Below the pieces are notes generated by a model that had not been told where the DNA came from, made no database searches, and saw only the letters and a list, made by a program, of their open reading frames with translations. From Symsagittifera roscoffensis (taxonomy: Eukaryota; Xenacoelomorpha; Acoela; Convolutidae), in contig NC_087070.1 of NCBI RefSeq assembly GCF_963678635.1, positions 24,858,007 to 24,922,006 on the forward strand: 64,000 nucleotides of DNA, in the 5' to 3' direction. Both the position numbers and the translations under genes were made by a program. Shown here in pieces: positions 31,371 to 42,844 of this stretch (position 1 is the first letter of the stretch; every line of letters begins with the position of its first letter).

Positions 31371-33440
31371 CTTTTACAGTTGTAAGTGAGCTCCGAAAAG
31401 CGAATGAGCCGACATTTAAAAAAAGGTCGACAACACACAAAAATTTATCGCACGCCAATTCGATAAAACTGAAAGTGATTGGACAACTGGATAAAAAATG
31501 CTTTAATCTGTTGCAAAACTCAAACGTTTAAAATTAAGTTGAGAAATGAATCAACCTGCAGTGGCAAAAATGAGTAAAAATATACATGTATATAAATCAA
31601 TATGATAAGGGATTTTTAAAATTATATAAACCTTTATGTGTGACGTGCGCTAATCAATTATATACATTGATACATACACGCTAATCAATTTTAAAGCCTA
31701 ATTAACCCTTTTTTCCATGTAAAATTTGCTTAAAATTTGCTTAAGAGATTATAATCGATGTTTCGGTACGCAGAAAAAAAAACAGATGTTTCGTCTATAC
31801 AACTCAATTAAATTAAACAAATTTTCAACCACGCTAACCTATACCATAAGCCCTTGGTAAGTACAATGAAGTAAGTACTTAAGAATTACAACTAGCAGAT
31901 CACGAGTACATAAAAGTAGCAAAAATAACTGTTTGCAGTAAATAGAGAAGGTTCAGAAGCTAAGTTTGCAGGAAAAGTTGTTCGAAAACAAAAAAAATCG
32001 AGTTTTACAACCGGAGACGAAGCGGAGTTCCAAACCAATTGCGATACTAAGTAAACATAGTAAAACAAGGTAGCCCACAGACAATCAAACTAAAGCCATC
32101 AAATCAGGGAAAACAATTTTTCAAAATTCAAAACCACATCTACAAAATTTCTTAATTTTTGTATCGAATCACGTTCCGTTTAAAGCGAGCACGTCCAACA
32201 GCACAACCGCTCATGAAATAAGTATTCACAAATCTTTATCAAGCAGCAAGTGAGCAGAGAGTACTTGGATAGTTGCCCATTACACCAAAAACATCAAAAA
32301 TAAGTTGTTCATAAATTATAAGTTCTAAAATTTTAAATAACATTTTGAGTACCTAAATTCGGCTAGATAATTTAGATAGCAAAACCATTGGTAATTTAGG
32401 TTTGCATGCATGCAAATAAAAGAATTGAAACAAAAAAATAACCCAAATCTAAAGAAAAAAAATTGAACTCAACCAGTAATAGAACTTTTGGTCTCTTTAA
32501 ACTAGAAAACAGTCAGCATATTGCCAAAAAGTCAAAATCGTTTATCTTGTCAAAAAAATCTTTTCAGAAAATCTGTGGTAGTAGTGTGTTGGCCACTAAG
32601 TGTTTGAAGACATAAAATTAAAAAGAATTGTCCTATAGTCATTTAATGTTGATCATTTGATCGCTATGAACTAGACACCTGTCAACCGTGTCTATTATGT
32701 TCATCAGCTTTGCGGTACTAAATTTAACTCACTCTTCGTTAACTATTGGTTAAAAGAAGTTGCTTACCATTGCTTCGTTAAAATTGCAAAAGTTGCTTCG
32801 TTAAAAGAAGTTGCTTCGTTAACATTGCAAAGAAGTTGCTTCGTGAAAATTGTGGTTGCTTAACATTTCTATGATTCCCATGCCCATTTATAAAAATAAC
32901 TATTAATTTAACCTTATTATTAGTTCAGTTTTAAAATAGGAGTTAGGGAAAATCATAATCTCAATTGAGTCACGGGAAACTAAAGCTTGTCTTTTTCTAT
33001 TTCTTTTGGGAAAAAATATTATAACAAAAAAAGTCTTGGCGAGACAATTGAATGTAGAAAGGGCAATTAAAAGAACTTATTAGACGGAACAAGGCCGACA
33101 GCCTTTGAGCAGACACCCGTTGAGCAGAAAAGAAACATTTAATTAGCCTCCAGCTTTTTATTAAGTATTAAGGTAGCTTCAAAACTAAGACAATATTGAG
33201 GATGACGTCTTAAAATAATTCAAAAATACAGATCAATTCTTCTCAACAAGGAGAGCAGTTTTCGAAGAATCATTTCAGATATATGAAATTGACTGGATTG
33301 TATGCTTGTCATTATGAAACTATTTTTTGTTTTTTGAATACAAAAGCAAATTGGAGCTTCGCAACTTTTGCAAAACAACGCGAACAAAGAGTTGCAACAT
33401 TGTGGATAGAAAATGAGGCCCAAGTCACTCAGAAAACATT
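31371..33440. other. Non-coding sequence
   Basis: I see no gene. Around 32750-32850 'gttgcttcgttaa' and 'ttgcaaa(a)gaagttgctt' words recur in a short degenerate tandem repeat. Confidence 0.4.
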
Positions 33441-33449
33441 TTTATAAAG

Positions 33450-33640
33450 CAAAGCGAAGCTGCTTTCGCAAACACTAGCACACAAAAGCAGCTCAAGTGA
33501 AATTAGAAAAAGTAGAAATAAGCCTCGAATTAGTAAAAATTCAAGACATATTTAATCCTACGAACCGCGGACTTAGTGGTTAGAAATCTTTAGTCATTGA
33601 CAACCGGTAAAGATTAGCCACCGATAAAGCCATAAACAGA
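33450..33640. repeat. SINE-like copy (partial)
   Basis: 'cgaagctgctttcgcaaacact', 'gcagctcaagtgaaatta' and 'agcctcgaattagtaaaaa' match 42215-42320 and 41825-41935. The tRNA-like head seen at 42327-42411 is poorly preserved here. Confidence 0.5.
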
Positions 33641-33777
33641 TGTTACCCGCACCGAGCGCCCATGGATTCTAATCGATTGAAACGGATTTCCGAGACAAAA
33701 ATAATCCATTATAATCCCTTACAAATGTAAAATTCAGACCACAAAATTGATTATATTGCCATTATAGTCCATTAATT

Positions 33778-35064
33778 TTGTCACTGAAATCGATTATTTT
33801 TGAAATAAGAATCCGTTATAAGGACATCTATTTGAAAAAGAAAGAACTTGAATGGGTAGACAAAATTGAGAAACTTTCTTCTTTTGTGGCAAAAACAGAA
33901 CCACAATGTGCTTTATCAGGACTGACTAAGTCCCTACAAGCGGAATGGAATTTTTCCCATCGTGTTTTGGGTGGTTCTAGTCAGCGTTTTTAACCACTAG
34001 AGAACCTTCTGATGAAGAAATTCTTACCTGCGATACTTGGAACTTCGTTGATTTCATCAATGGAGAGGCGTCTCTTTTGTTTGCCAGCAAAAAAGGGTGG
34101 ACTTGGAGTGTCTAAGCCAACCAGTTTCGCTTTTGAGTCTTACAACACTTCACGGGAAGCAGTTACGGTTCTTTATGATGCTATTGTTGACCAGCACAGT
34201 TTTTCCCATGAAGACCACAGAAAGCAAATGTCTCGATCGCGGAAAAAACATCATCGAATAATGGAAGAAGAACATGAAGAGTTGTTGGGGGAGTTATTGA
34301 ATGAGCTACCAGCAGACCAAGTTCGCGCAGTAAAAAGAATTAACGAAGGAAGCTTGTCTGCCTGGCTGACAGCGTTACCGATTGCTGCAGAAAACATTGA
34401 TCTTTCGGAAGTGGAGTTTCGGGATGCCTTGAGTGTCCGGTAAAACAAAAACTTGAACGCTTCGCCAACTTTTTGTGATGGTTGCCAGTCACCATTCACC
34501 CTACGGCATGCGTTAGCGTGCAAAAAATGTGGTCTCTTAAATTTACGGCACAATGAGATTAGGGATGCTGTAGGCGACTTAGCTTCTTTAGTGTGGAAGG
34601 ATGTACAGAGAGAGCCTGTTATTAGAGAATACAACCCACAAGATGAGACACCCGCATTAATTGCAGATTTGTTTTGTCCTGGAGTTTATGTTAGACAGGG
34701 AGGAGCGTCTTTTGATAATCGTGTCTCTGACACCGACGCCATCTCCTATCAGAACAGAAGCCCCATGAGTGTTTTGCACTCAGCAGAGGTTCAGAAAAAG
34801 ACAAAATATTTAGACGCGTGTCAGGAAAGACATATGTCTTTCACTCCTCTTGTCGTGTCTGTTGATGGGATTCTTGCTCCAAAATTTGCAAGTTTCCTTC
34901 GGAGAAAAGAAGAAGCATTATCTACCAAGTGGGAAAAACCCTATAGTAAAACTATCAACTGGGTGAAGTGCCGGCTGTCTTTTGCCGTGCTCCGTGCTTC
35001 CAGTGTGTGCTTCCGAGGCACAAGGACCAAGTGGAGGAGTCTTGGCTCAGACCATGATTTTTGA
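33778..35064 (+). pseudogene. Decayed retroelement C-terminal region (RT thumb and Zn-finger type)
   Basis: One frame runs through the block but is broken by two in-frame TAA codons (33991-33993 and 34441-34443). It reads EWVDKIEKLSSFVAK, PLENLLMKKFLPAIL, ERRLFCLPAKKGGLGVSKP, then SLSAWLTALPIAAEN and FCDGCQSPFTLRHALACKKC followed by RHNEIRD. The LPxxxGGLG, SxWLxALP, and C-x2-C..H-A-L-x-C..RHNxxRD series is known from reverse-transcriptase-type proteins abundant in cnidarian, sponge and tunicate genomes, C-terminal to the RT core. The RT catalytic core itself is absent. The exact retroelement class is not certain. Confidence 0.65.
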
Positions 35065-35417
35065 CCCTAGAGAAATATTTACGGATGTTCTACAATGAAG
35101 AGAAATTGGCTAGCTATGTGCAGACTCTGCTAGTAATGTAAAACGTGGACCTAAACGAAACAAAATGTTGAAAAAATGAACCAAATAGATAATTGACTGA
35201 TTTGTATTTTTTATAAAAGAATCCATTATAATCCATTATAAATGAATATATTCGATTTCATTTTTAGAACTGATTAGATTATTTTTTGCGAAATTTTGCA
35301 AACTTTGCGAGAAACTTGCAGAATGAAGGCCATGTCTTTTGGTAAATGCCATGTCTCAACGTCATCCCCTCGCCCCTTTAAGTTTTTTAAATCCCCTCCC
35401 CCTAACTAAAGGTGGGG

Positions 35418-35562
35418 TAAACTGGGGGGGGGGGGATGTAAGCTGGGCGGAAGGTAAACTGAGTGTGGGAGGGGGGGGGGGTAAACTGGGTGGGGAAGGG
35501 GGTAAACAAAACGGGGGGGGGGGAAGTAAACTGGGTCGCTTAACTGGGGGGGGGGGGGTTAT
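35418..35562 (+). repeat. G-run cluster (possible G-quadruplex)
   Basis: Several G-runs of 8-13 bases alternate with 'taaactgg' words: a degenerate 'gtaaactgggggg' tandem repeat of about 20-40 bp. Four or more long G-runs so close together could fold as quadruplexes on the + strand. Confidence 0.75.
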
Positions 35563-35886
35563 GAAACGTAATGCGTAGCAGCTGCACTAAAAAGAAAATG
35601 AGATAACATCGATCAAAAATTGTAAATTTCATGAATAACCCCTCGAAAAAATCCATTTTTATCGGTTATAATCGATTATAATGGATTTTATTGGCATAAA
35701 AATTATTAGGATTATAATCCATTATTAATGGTTTATAATCGATTATAATGGATTATATTGACAAAAAAAATACTAGGAATATAATCCATTTTCAATGGAT
35801 TATAATCGATTATTTTGTCATTTTACAAATACTGACCATATTATGACAATATAATCGATTATGATCCATGGGCGCTCGGTGCGGGT

Positions 35887-36390
35887 GGTAAATTGATTGT
35901 AGTCAATGCTGTTAGTTTGCAGCCAGTTCCACTAAATGAGCACTTTTGTTTGTGAATTAATTTAGAAAAAAAGCCGCTTCGTAATATAACAAAAGCGTGT
36001 GCAAATAGACTATAACTGATCTAAAATCTATTTATTTTCTTAGTTATTATTCTCATAAGTTGTTTGTATCCATTTTTGTTCAATGTGAGGACTTTAGTTT
36101 GCTCTTCTAGTTTTAAGGCGAACATTATGCCTTTTTTTCAATATTTAATTAAAATTGTTTTTTGAACCTTAAAAAGACGTTAAAGAGCTCACTGACAAAT
36201 TAAATTATAGCCAACTCACAGCTAAAAAAGAGTAATGAAAGCAACGAAACAGAAAAACACTGTCATGTTTATTGAAATATATCTCAAATTTCGAATTTAA
36301 AAGAAAACAGATGGCTGGCATTGAAGCTCTGCGACCTTTATTTCACTGACAAATCTGATAATTAAATTCCATTTTCGAAGCTAGACGATT
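35887..36390. other. AT-rich non-coding sequence
   Basis: I see nothing recognisable. Confidence 0.35.
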
Positions 36391-36399
36391 TTCAAATTC

Positions 36400-36800
36400 C
36401 AAGGATAAAATAGATGGCCTTCAAGATTTTTGAAATTCTAGAAATTATGGTTGACATTTGATGGTTGACACTTTTTGGATAAAGTTAACCCAATTTCAGA
36501 AAACTGGATCAAAATGTAAAGTTTTTGCTTCGCTGGTAAATTCTCTGATAAATTCAAATTCCCCTCTCAAAATTAGTTTGCCTTCATTTTAACAAAAGAA
36601 TTAACTTTTGGAGTTTGCCTTCCTTTTAACAAACAAAAGAAACTAAGAGGACTAGAAGTCAAACCGCGGAGAAGTAGTTTTGGGCCTGAACACATTTTGA
36701 AGACTTTTCCTGAAAAGCAAAAAATTCATCGTGACCTTTATAAGAGAGTGAACTACATTCATCGACTTTCAAATACACCCAGAGACACAGTTTTCTCCCC
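36400..36800 (+). repeat. Dispersed repeat family 'TATATAAGAG', copy a
   Basis: Landmarks in order: 'gatggcctt(c/a)aa', 'aaaactggatcaa', 'gtttgccttccttttaacaa', 'aaccgcg', and 'cgtgacctttataagagag..actacattcat'. The same order occurs at 41640-41830 (part), 42845-43110, 43195-43570 and 58080-58470. It has no ORF. The conserved (ta)tataagag word resembles a TATA box. Confidence 0.65.
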
Positions 36801-37193
36801 AATTTCATTGGTATTCAATAATACATTTCAAATAAATAACCAACAGGAAATTGGAAAACTGTTTTGAACTCAAGCAAGCAGAAAACCACGGATTTCTTTA
36901 AAATTTTTCTATACTTTTAATTTCAAGCAAAAACGTTTGCACTTAAATTTTTCAATTTTCTCCGGCTCGAAACCCAAAACACGACTGATAAAATTGTCCA
37001 TAAAATAAATCAGTTCACCTCTAAAAACTATGGCTATGTCGAAGTACTCAAATCTTTCAATAACATGTGAGGTCTTGAAACGGTTGCATTTTTTCTTTTC
37101 AGAAACAAAAAGGACCTACTTTTATTCCAAATGTATCTCTACAATTTACATCTAAAGCCAAATTGCTGCCAGAAACAAGGGTGTTCTTACGTA

Positions 37194-37621
37194 CAGGGGC
37201 GGATCTAGGATTTTGAGGAGGGGGGCGGGGGGGGGGGCGGATTTTCAAAAAAAAAATAAATTTGGTCAACTTTTTTTAGGTCGACCAAATTGATCTTCCG
37301 AGCTCTGCCAAAGCATTAAGAAGACCATGTTTTGGCCAAAATTTTTGCGCCGTACCGCAGGCAAAATTCTGACAAAACAGGCCATAAAAGGCGTTTTTAG
37401 GCCGTTTTTGGAAAACGTAGACCAAAAAATCGCGTTTTTTCGGCGCGCGCTCCACCCCTCAAAATTAGTATATTTTCGCCTGTAGAAATCCTTTTGGGAC
37501 CATCGCCAGAAATGGATATCTCAAAAAAGTACAAGGGAGACCCTTCGGGTCGGCAGGGGCTCGAATCCCTGAGGGGCTTCTGGAATCCCTGAGGCATCCC
37601 CCCCCCCTAAATCCGCCCCGG
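37194..37621. mobile_element. 428-bp hAT-type MITE
   Basis: A perfect 8-bp duplication CTTACGTA flanks it (37186-37193 and 37622-37629). The ends are CAGGGGCGGATCTAGG and the inverted 'cctaaatccgccccgg', with runs of G and C just inside. There is no transposase frame. It is related to 28057-28386, and both have 8-bp duplications typical of hAT. Confidence 0.9.
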
Positions 37622-37629
37622 CTTACGTA

Positions 37630-38140
37630 CGTACATTAATAGTAAGAAACAGCGCGTTTAAGGGTAATTAGATTTTTTTGACACGCTTTTTACGTCCCCA
37701 AATGTGTAAAAATTTGATTCTTTTGATCCCTAAGCAGTTTTTATTTCATCCCGAACTGATTGAATTTCATTTTTGACCTAAAAAGACATTGCCATCAACA
37801 CTTGACATTGAATAAGCAACAGCTAAAACTTATCAATACTTTGAATAATTCAAACTTCGGAATGATTGGTACAACCAAATGTATAATTAACTACAGAAAA
37901 CAGGACTCAAAGAGTAGTACTTGTTTGTTCCCTTATACGTATTACATCTTTTTTCATGAAGAATTTTGACAGAACGTCAGGATAGTTTAGTGGTTCAGTA
38001 CCAACCAAAGTGATTTATCTTTTTGCTTTATTCGGAATCTTGAAAACAGTTTGTTTGTCATGCATTTGTTTCAAAACATAAATTGGCACGCATTTGTTTC
38101 AAAGGTTTTGGGTAGTTTTTGATTTTGGTCAACAGGCTGG
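37630..38140. other. Non-coding sequence
   Basis: I see no gene; 'catttgtttcaaa' is duplicated at about 38063-38103. Confidence 0.35.
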
Positions 38141-38149
38141 GGTCATGAG

Positions 38150-38342
38150 GCGACATTTCGTAACAAGCGACAATTCGTAACAATAAGTTAAGCGGAGATC
38201 ACTGATTCACGCGCAATATTCCTCTCGTGCCGGATATAAGCGCAGCGGAGCTGAGCGGAGCGGAGCAAGCATATTGTATTTGCGAATGCCTTGTTACGAA
38301 TTGCCGCTTGTTACGAATTGTCGCCTGTTGCGAATTGTCGCC
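38150..38342. mobile_element. ~190-bp foldback element
   Basis: The left arm 'ggcgacatttcgtaacaag' plus 'cgacaattcgtaacaa' (38150-38185) is matched in reverse complement by 'ttgttacgaattgccgcttg' and 'ttacgaattgtcgcc' (about 38291-38327). Each arm is itself two units of 'ttcgtaacaagcgacaa', and a third unit lies at 38328-38342. The flanks carry 'ggctggggtca' (left) and 'ggctagggtca' (right), possibly a diverged duplication. Confidence 0.7.
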
Positions 38343-38812
38343 CTACCGGCTAGGGTCACCACCAGGCTATTCCTGCTATAGGGTGGCATAATACAGTGAA
38401 ATTGCAACATTGTTAAACATGCTCAAAAGGTAAATGACCCAAATATCTCAAATTAATCAAAGTTTCGATAGTTTTTCTGATAGTTGAACTTTAATGGCAT
38501 GATAGTCCATTATAAGAAACAATGTTGGACAAACTGTATGATTTCAAGGTTTGAGATAGAAGGCAGCTTGCGCAAAAATTGAGTACGAAAAAAAAACAAC
38601 TGAGCAACTTAGCAAATACCAAAAAAAAAACATTAAAAAAAGAAAATCGAAATCCTTAGATATATGGTTGATGAGTTGGCTTTATAGATATTCATTGGAA
38701 AGAGACTTGCTATAGCAAAGAGACTGATTTGGAAAAACAAAGACGTGTTAGCATTCACAATACACATTAGAATCTCATTTTCCGGCCATTCAAACATCAA
38801 GTTTTAACGTAA

Positions 38813-38880
38813 CTGCTCGTATCAAGGCGACGCCCTGAATGTTCCGACGACTGCCCTTAAACGTCTATAGAGTAATGTTT
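38813..38880 (+). repeat. ~0.5-kb dispersed element, left-end fragment
   Basis: 'ctgctcgtatcaaggcgacg' and 'tgaatgttccgac' match the left end of the elements at 18731 and 62513. The rest is missing. Confidence 0.6.
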
Positions 38881-39340
38881 AATTTACGTGAAAAAGGCTA
38901 AATTTTTCAATGAAAAGAAAAAAATAATCGAATAGTTTTGATTATCTATATCTATATACTAGATTTAAATGCGAATGACAGCTATCTGCCATGTTTAAGC
39001 TAAATAATTTTGCATGTTTAACTGAAGAGTTTTTTCATGTTTAAGCTATATCATATATTGCAATGCTTAAGAAATTTTTTCAATTAGTTTTCCGCAAGGT
39101 CATTAGTTTTCAGTAATTTTTTCTGTTTGTCTGTCTGTATAACTGCTTTTTTAATTAATATGATTATGCCTGTCTAGCCGTCTTCTAATTTTTAAACTTT
39201 CATCTATCTACTATATATTTAAGTGCGGGCTTCACTATCTCGCCACAATAAGGCTTTTTCAACGTATTACTTTTGCATCTTTAACAAAAGAATTTTTGCA
39301 CGTTTTAGCTATATCGTATATTGCTATGGTTAAGGTTTTT
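38881..39340. other. AT-rich non-coding sequence
   Basis: I see no gene. 'atgtttaagcta' and 'tatatcgtatattgc' words recur, suggesting a weak repeat. Confidence 0.35.
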
Positions 39341-39349
39341 TTTCAATTT

Positions 39350-40730
39350 TGCTGTTTAAATTCAGTGTTCATTGCATCAAGTTTGAAATTAGCAACCTAA
39401 GTGAGATGTTGTCAAAGTTTTCGCAGGTTTTACGATTCTGGCCTCCACATATGATTAACCAAATACTTTTAGTTTACGAAATAGGCAATTTTCGAAATTT
39501 TTCAAAATTTTCTAGAAAGTTTAATTTTAAAAAATTTGTCAATTTTTGAAATTCGCAGCCTGTAGTTGGGTGCTGTCAGAGTTTTCTTAAATGTTGCCAA
39601 TCTTGCCTCCAAATCTCACTTCTAAAATCCTTGTAGTTTTCGAGATATGACGTTTCTTAGGATTTTTTCAAAAATTTTTCGAAAACTTTGAAAAATTCCA
39701 AATTGTGAGGGTGTTTTCAAGGGTTGCAATTTTTTCCTCTGATTATGGCTGCTCAAATCCTTGTAGTTTTCGAGATATGACGTTTTTTTAGGATTTAAAA
39801 AAAAATTTCAGAAAAATTAGATTAAAAAAATTTCACATATCTTGATATTCGCATCTCTCATATTCGCATGAGGCTCTGTCAAGGTACTCTCAGGATTTTG
39901 AAATTTTCCTCTAAATATGTCTGCTCAAAACCTTGTAGTTTTTAAGATATAACGTTTTTGATGATTTGTTTTTAAAAAAATTTCAAAAATTTAGATTTCA
40001 AAAAATTCCAAAACGCTGAAGATCTCAATCCTGTTTTTGCCTCAAAATATGCCTGCTCAAAACCTTGCAGTTTTTTAGATATAACGTTTTTAATGATTTT
40101 CTTCAAAAAATTTTCAAAAACTTAGATTTTAAAAAATTCCAAAACGCTGAAGATCTCAATCCTGTTTTTTGCATCTGTCATGATACTCTCAAGAGTTGCA
40201 ATTTTTGCCTCAAAATATGCCTGCTCAAAACCTTGCAGTTTTTTAGATATGACATTTTTTGTGCTTCAAAAAATTTTCTTGAAAACTAAAATAATTTTTA
40301 TTTTCAAAGTTTGAAATTCCTAACCTGTAGTTGGGGGCAGTCAGAGTAATCTTAGGAGTTGCAAATTCGGCCTCCAATTAAGAACGCCCAAATCTTTTTA
40401 GTTTATGAAATAAGACAACTTTCTTATTTTTTTGGAAATTTTCAGAAAACTCAAATTACAAAACAATTCACTTAAGTGAAACTCCCAACCCTGTAGCTGT
40501 GTGCTGTCAGAGTACTTTGCGAATATTGCCATCAAAAAAAACTGCTGAAATCTTGGTATTTTTCGAAATGTGACATCTGGTTCTCAATAAATACTTTTTT
40601 CAAAAGTTGCTAATCTTGCGTCCAAATGCGACTGCTCGATTGCTTTTAGTTTCCCATATGTGACCTTTCTTAGTTCATTTTAAATTTTTCGAAGAACTTA
40701 TATAAAACTTCAAAAAATTCAGATCTTATT
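39350..40730. repeat. Degenerate tandem repeat, ~125-170 bp units
   Basis: The phrase 'ctgctcaaa(a/t)ccttg(t/c)agttttt' followed by 'agatat(g/a)acgtttt' and 'aaaattttcaaaaa' recurs at about 39622, 39747, 39918, 40047 and 40216, then more loosely to 40680. Units near 40047 and 40216 also share 'ctgaagatctcaatcctg'. Not coding. Confidence 0.75.
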
Positions 40731-40929
40731 TCTAATATATGCGGTTTATTATGAGGACCGGAGGTGCGTTACACGCTAGCCTTTTTTTAAATCATCCCCT
40801 CTCACACGCTATTTAACGTACAAAGTCATACATTGAGCATACATAAACATATTAATCAGAGAAGACGAATTGTCACATTGTACAAATCTCAGTTTCCATT
40901 TCAGGTGATTTTTTAACCGACTTGAACGT

Positions 40930-41420
40930 TTTTTGGGATTTTGCTAACTATTCTCTCCCCCCCCCCCCCACCTATTTCGATTTTCAGAAATTCATCTATG
41001 GCGGCAACGCGCGAAAATGAAAACCCACTTGATTGTTGCCATTTTCGAAATGCACATTTTATACAGAAATGGTTGTCAAAATAATACACGAATAGGGGGG
41101 GGGGGTGGTAGCTATCAAGGTCCAAAGTGGGGGTGGGGGGGGGGAAGAATAGTAAAACTAAGTAAAACATTTTTGGGATCTTAAAAACTATTCCACCTAT
41201 TTCGATTTTCAGAAATCCAACAAGGGCGGCCACATTTTTTTCAAAAGCTTAAAACAATTTTCAGAAAGCATATATATTTAAAAAAAATTTACGTGGGTAT
41301 TATATAAACACTAAGTAATACAATACGAACGCGCGAAAATGAAAACCCACTTAATTGTTGACATTTTTGAAATGCATATTTTATACAGAAATGGTTGTCA
41401 AAAATAATACATGCAAAGGG
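40930..41420. repeat. Direct duplication, ~320-bp period
   Basis: 'acgcgcgaaaatgaaaaccc' with the ~85 bp after it occurs at 41007 and 41329. 'cctatttcgattttcagaaat' occurs at about 40971 and 41196. C- and G-runs lie at about 40956-40970 and 41095-41140. Confidence 0.7.
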
Positions 41421-41639
41421 GTTAGTTAACAAGGCCCAAAGGGGGGTGATATTTAAAAAGAGCCATTTTTGGTTTACTGATCTCTGGTTCACCAGTTTTC
41501 GATTTACTGACCTACCAAGGTCAATAAATTGTCATATTGTTTAAACCATTTTCAGTTTATCGCAAAAATGAAGCATCTCGAAAATCATTTTATCCTTGTT
41601 GAAAGGAGGCATAGACCAGAGATGGAGTGAGAGAACTAG

Positions 41640-41985
41640 AAAATCAATAGCCAACAGACAGTTGGAAAATTGTCAATGAACGCACATAAACAGAAAAAAT
41701 TGTGGACTTCTTTTTTGAAACAATATCAATTTTCGAATTTCAAGAAAAACCGATGGCCTCAAAGCTCTGAATTTCTAGAACAAATTATGATTGACACTTT
41801 TTTGATGAAACTGACCCAATTTGAATACAGAAGCAAAGCAGCGCTTCGCAAACACTTGCGAGAACACGACCAAAAACAGCGCCATCAAGTGAAATAAAAA
41901 AAAAGTAGAAATGAGCCTCGAAATAGCAAAAACTCGGCTGCGTGTAGGATTCGAATCTGCGACCTACTGTAATCAAGAGTAAAAA
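41640..41985. repeat. Composite dispersed repeat and SINE-like copy (truncated head)
   Basis: 41640-41830 matches the 'TATATAAGAG' family ('gatggcctcaaagctctga'). 41825-41985 matches the SINE-like family and ends at 'gattcgaatctgcgacctactgtaatcaag', so the tRNA-like head is cut at its anticodon arm. Confidence 0.55.
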
Positions 41986-42214
41986 AAATCGAGTTTTCAT
42001 GATTGTTATCTTGTTCAACACAAATTAATTTTTCAGTTCAATTGATGAATTAAAAATGCATCAGGTGTGTTAGCTTATTACTATTCCAATGTCAAAGCAC
42101 ATGCTATCATAAAGCTGAAAAGGTGCCCCACCATTTTTGTGGTGCCGCACCAATATTTGCGACTTAGGTTGGAAAAAAAAGGTTCTTACTAATACACTAG
42201 CTTCGCAAGTGTAA

Positions 42215-42411
42215 AAGGAGGCGAAGCTGCCCTTCCCAAACATTTGCAAGAACACGACCAAAAAGCAGCTCCATCAAGTGAAATTAAAAAAAAATACAAA
42301 AAAGCCTCAAATTAGCAAAAACTTGGCTACCTGTAGAATTCGAATCTGCGACCTACTGTAATCAAGAGATTTTAAGTCTCACGCACTATCCAGTCAGCCA
42401 CGCAAGCTTAA
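42215..42411 (-). repeat. SINE with tRNA-Leu-like head
   Basis: Read on the - strand, 42411-42327 looks like a class II tRNA. It has an A-box-like TGGCTGACTGG, an anticodon arm GAGA-CTTAAAA-TCTC whose loop would place a TAA anticodon (Leu), a long variable region, and a B-box-like AGATTCGAATTC. The acceptor stem pairs poorly, so it is not a working tRNA. The tail (42326-42215) is AT-rich and shared with 33450-33640 and 41825-41985. tRNA-headed short repeats are SINEs. Confidence 0.65.
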
Positions 42412-42844
42412 CAACCGACAAATACTAGCCACAAATAAAGCAGCTGCATATGCTAATAAGTTGCCAATGCCATTCAGCAAAAGTGGCACCAAATACAAAT
42501 AGACATAATTTTGCAAGTAAAAATTTGGAATATAGATAAACTGAAGGCATCCACACTAACTAAAAAATTGCGAGGATTATTGAATTAGAAAATTTCTTAA
42601 ATCGAGTTTTCATTATTGTTATGTTGTTTGAAACAAATCACTTTTTTCGGTTCATTTGATAAATTAAAAATGAATGAACTGTGTTAACTTAATACTATTC
42701 GAATTTCAAAGCACGTGCTATCAAAAGCTGTAAAGGTGCCCCACAATTATTGGAGTGCCGCGCTAAAAAATGTGCCGCACCAATATTTGCGACCAAGTTT
42801 TGAAAAAAAAGAAGGCTCGTACTAATACACCCGCTTCGCAAGTG

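Larger units (their letters stand above)
33645..35886. mobile_element. 2.24-kb terminal-inverted-repeat element carrying an RT-derived frame
   Basis: The ends are a perfect 23-bp inverted repeat (33645-33667 and 35864-35886; it begins ACCCGCACCGAGCGCC). Just inside both ends are many copies of AT-rich words built on AATCGATT and ATCCATTATAA, near 33668-33830 and 35220-35850. Clusters of subterminal motifs are what transposases of several DNA-transposon groups bind. The interior holds a decayed reverse-transcriptase-type C-terminal frame (33778-35064) and a G-run block (35418-35562). I could not identify a target duplication or a superfamily. It may be a non-autonomous DNA element that took up a retroelement piece. 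Confidence 0.65.

Noticed and set aside
42327-42411. A functional tRNA-Leu gene
   Set aside because: The acceptor stem pairs poorly and the A and B boxes deviate. The flanking sequence is shared by other copies, so it is a SINE head.
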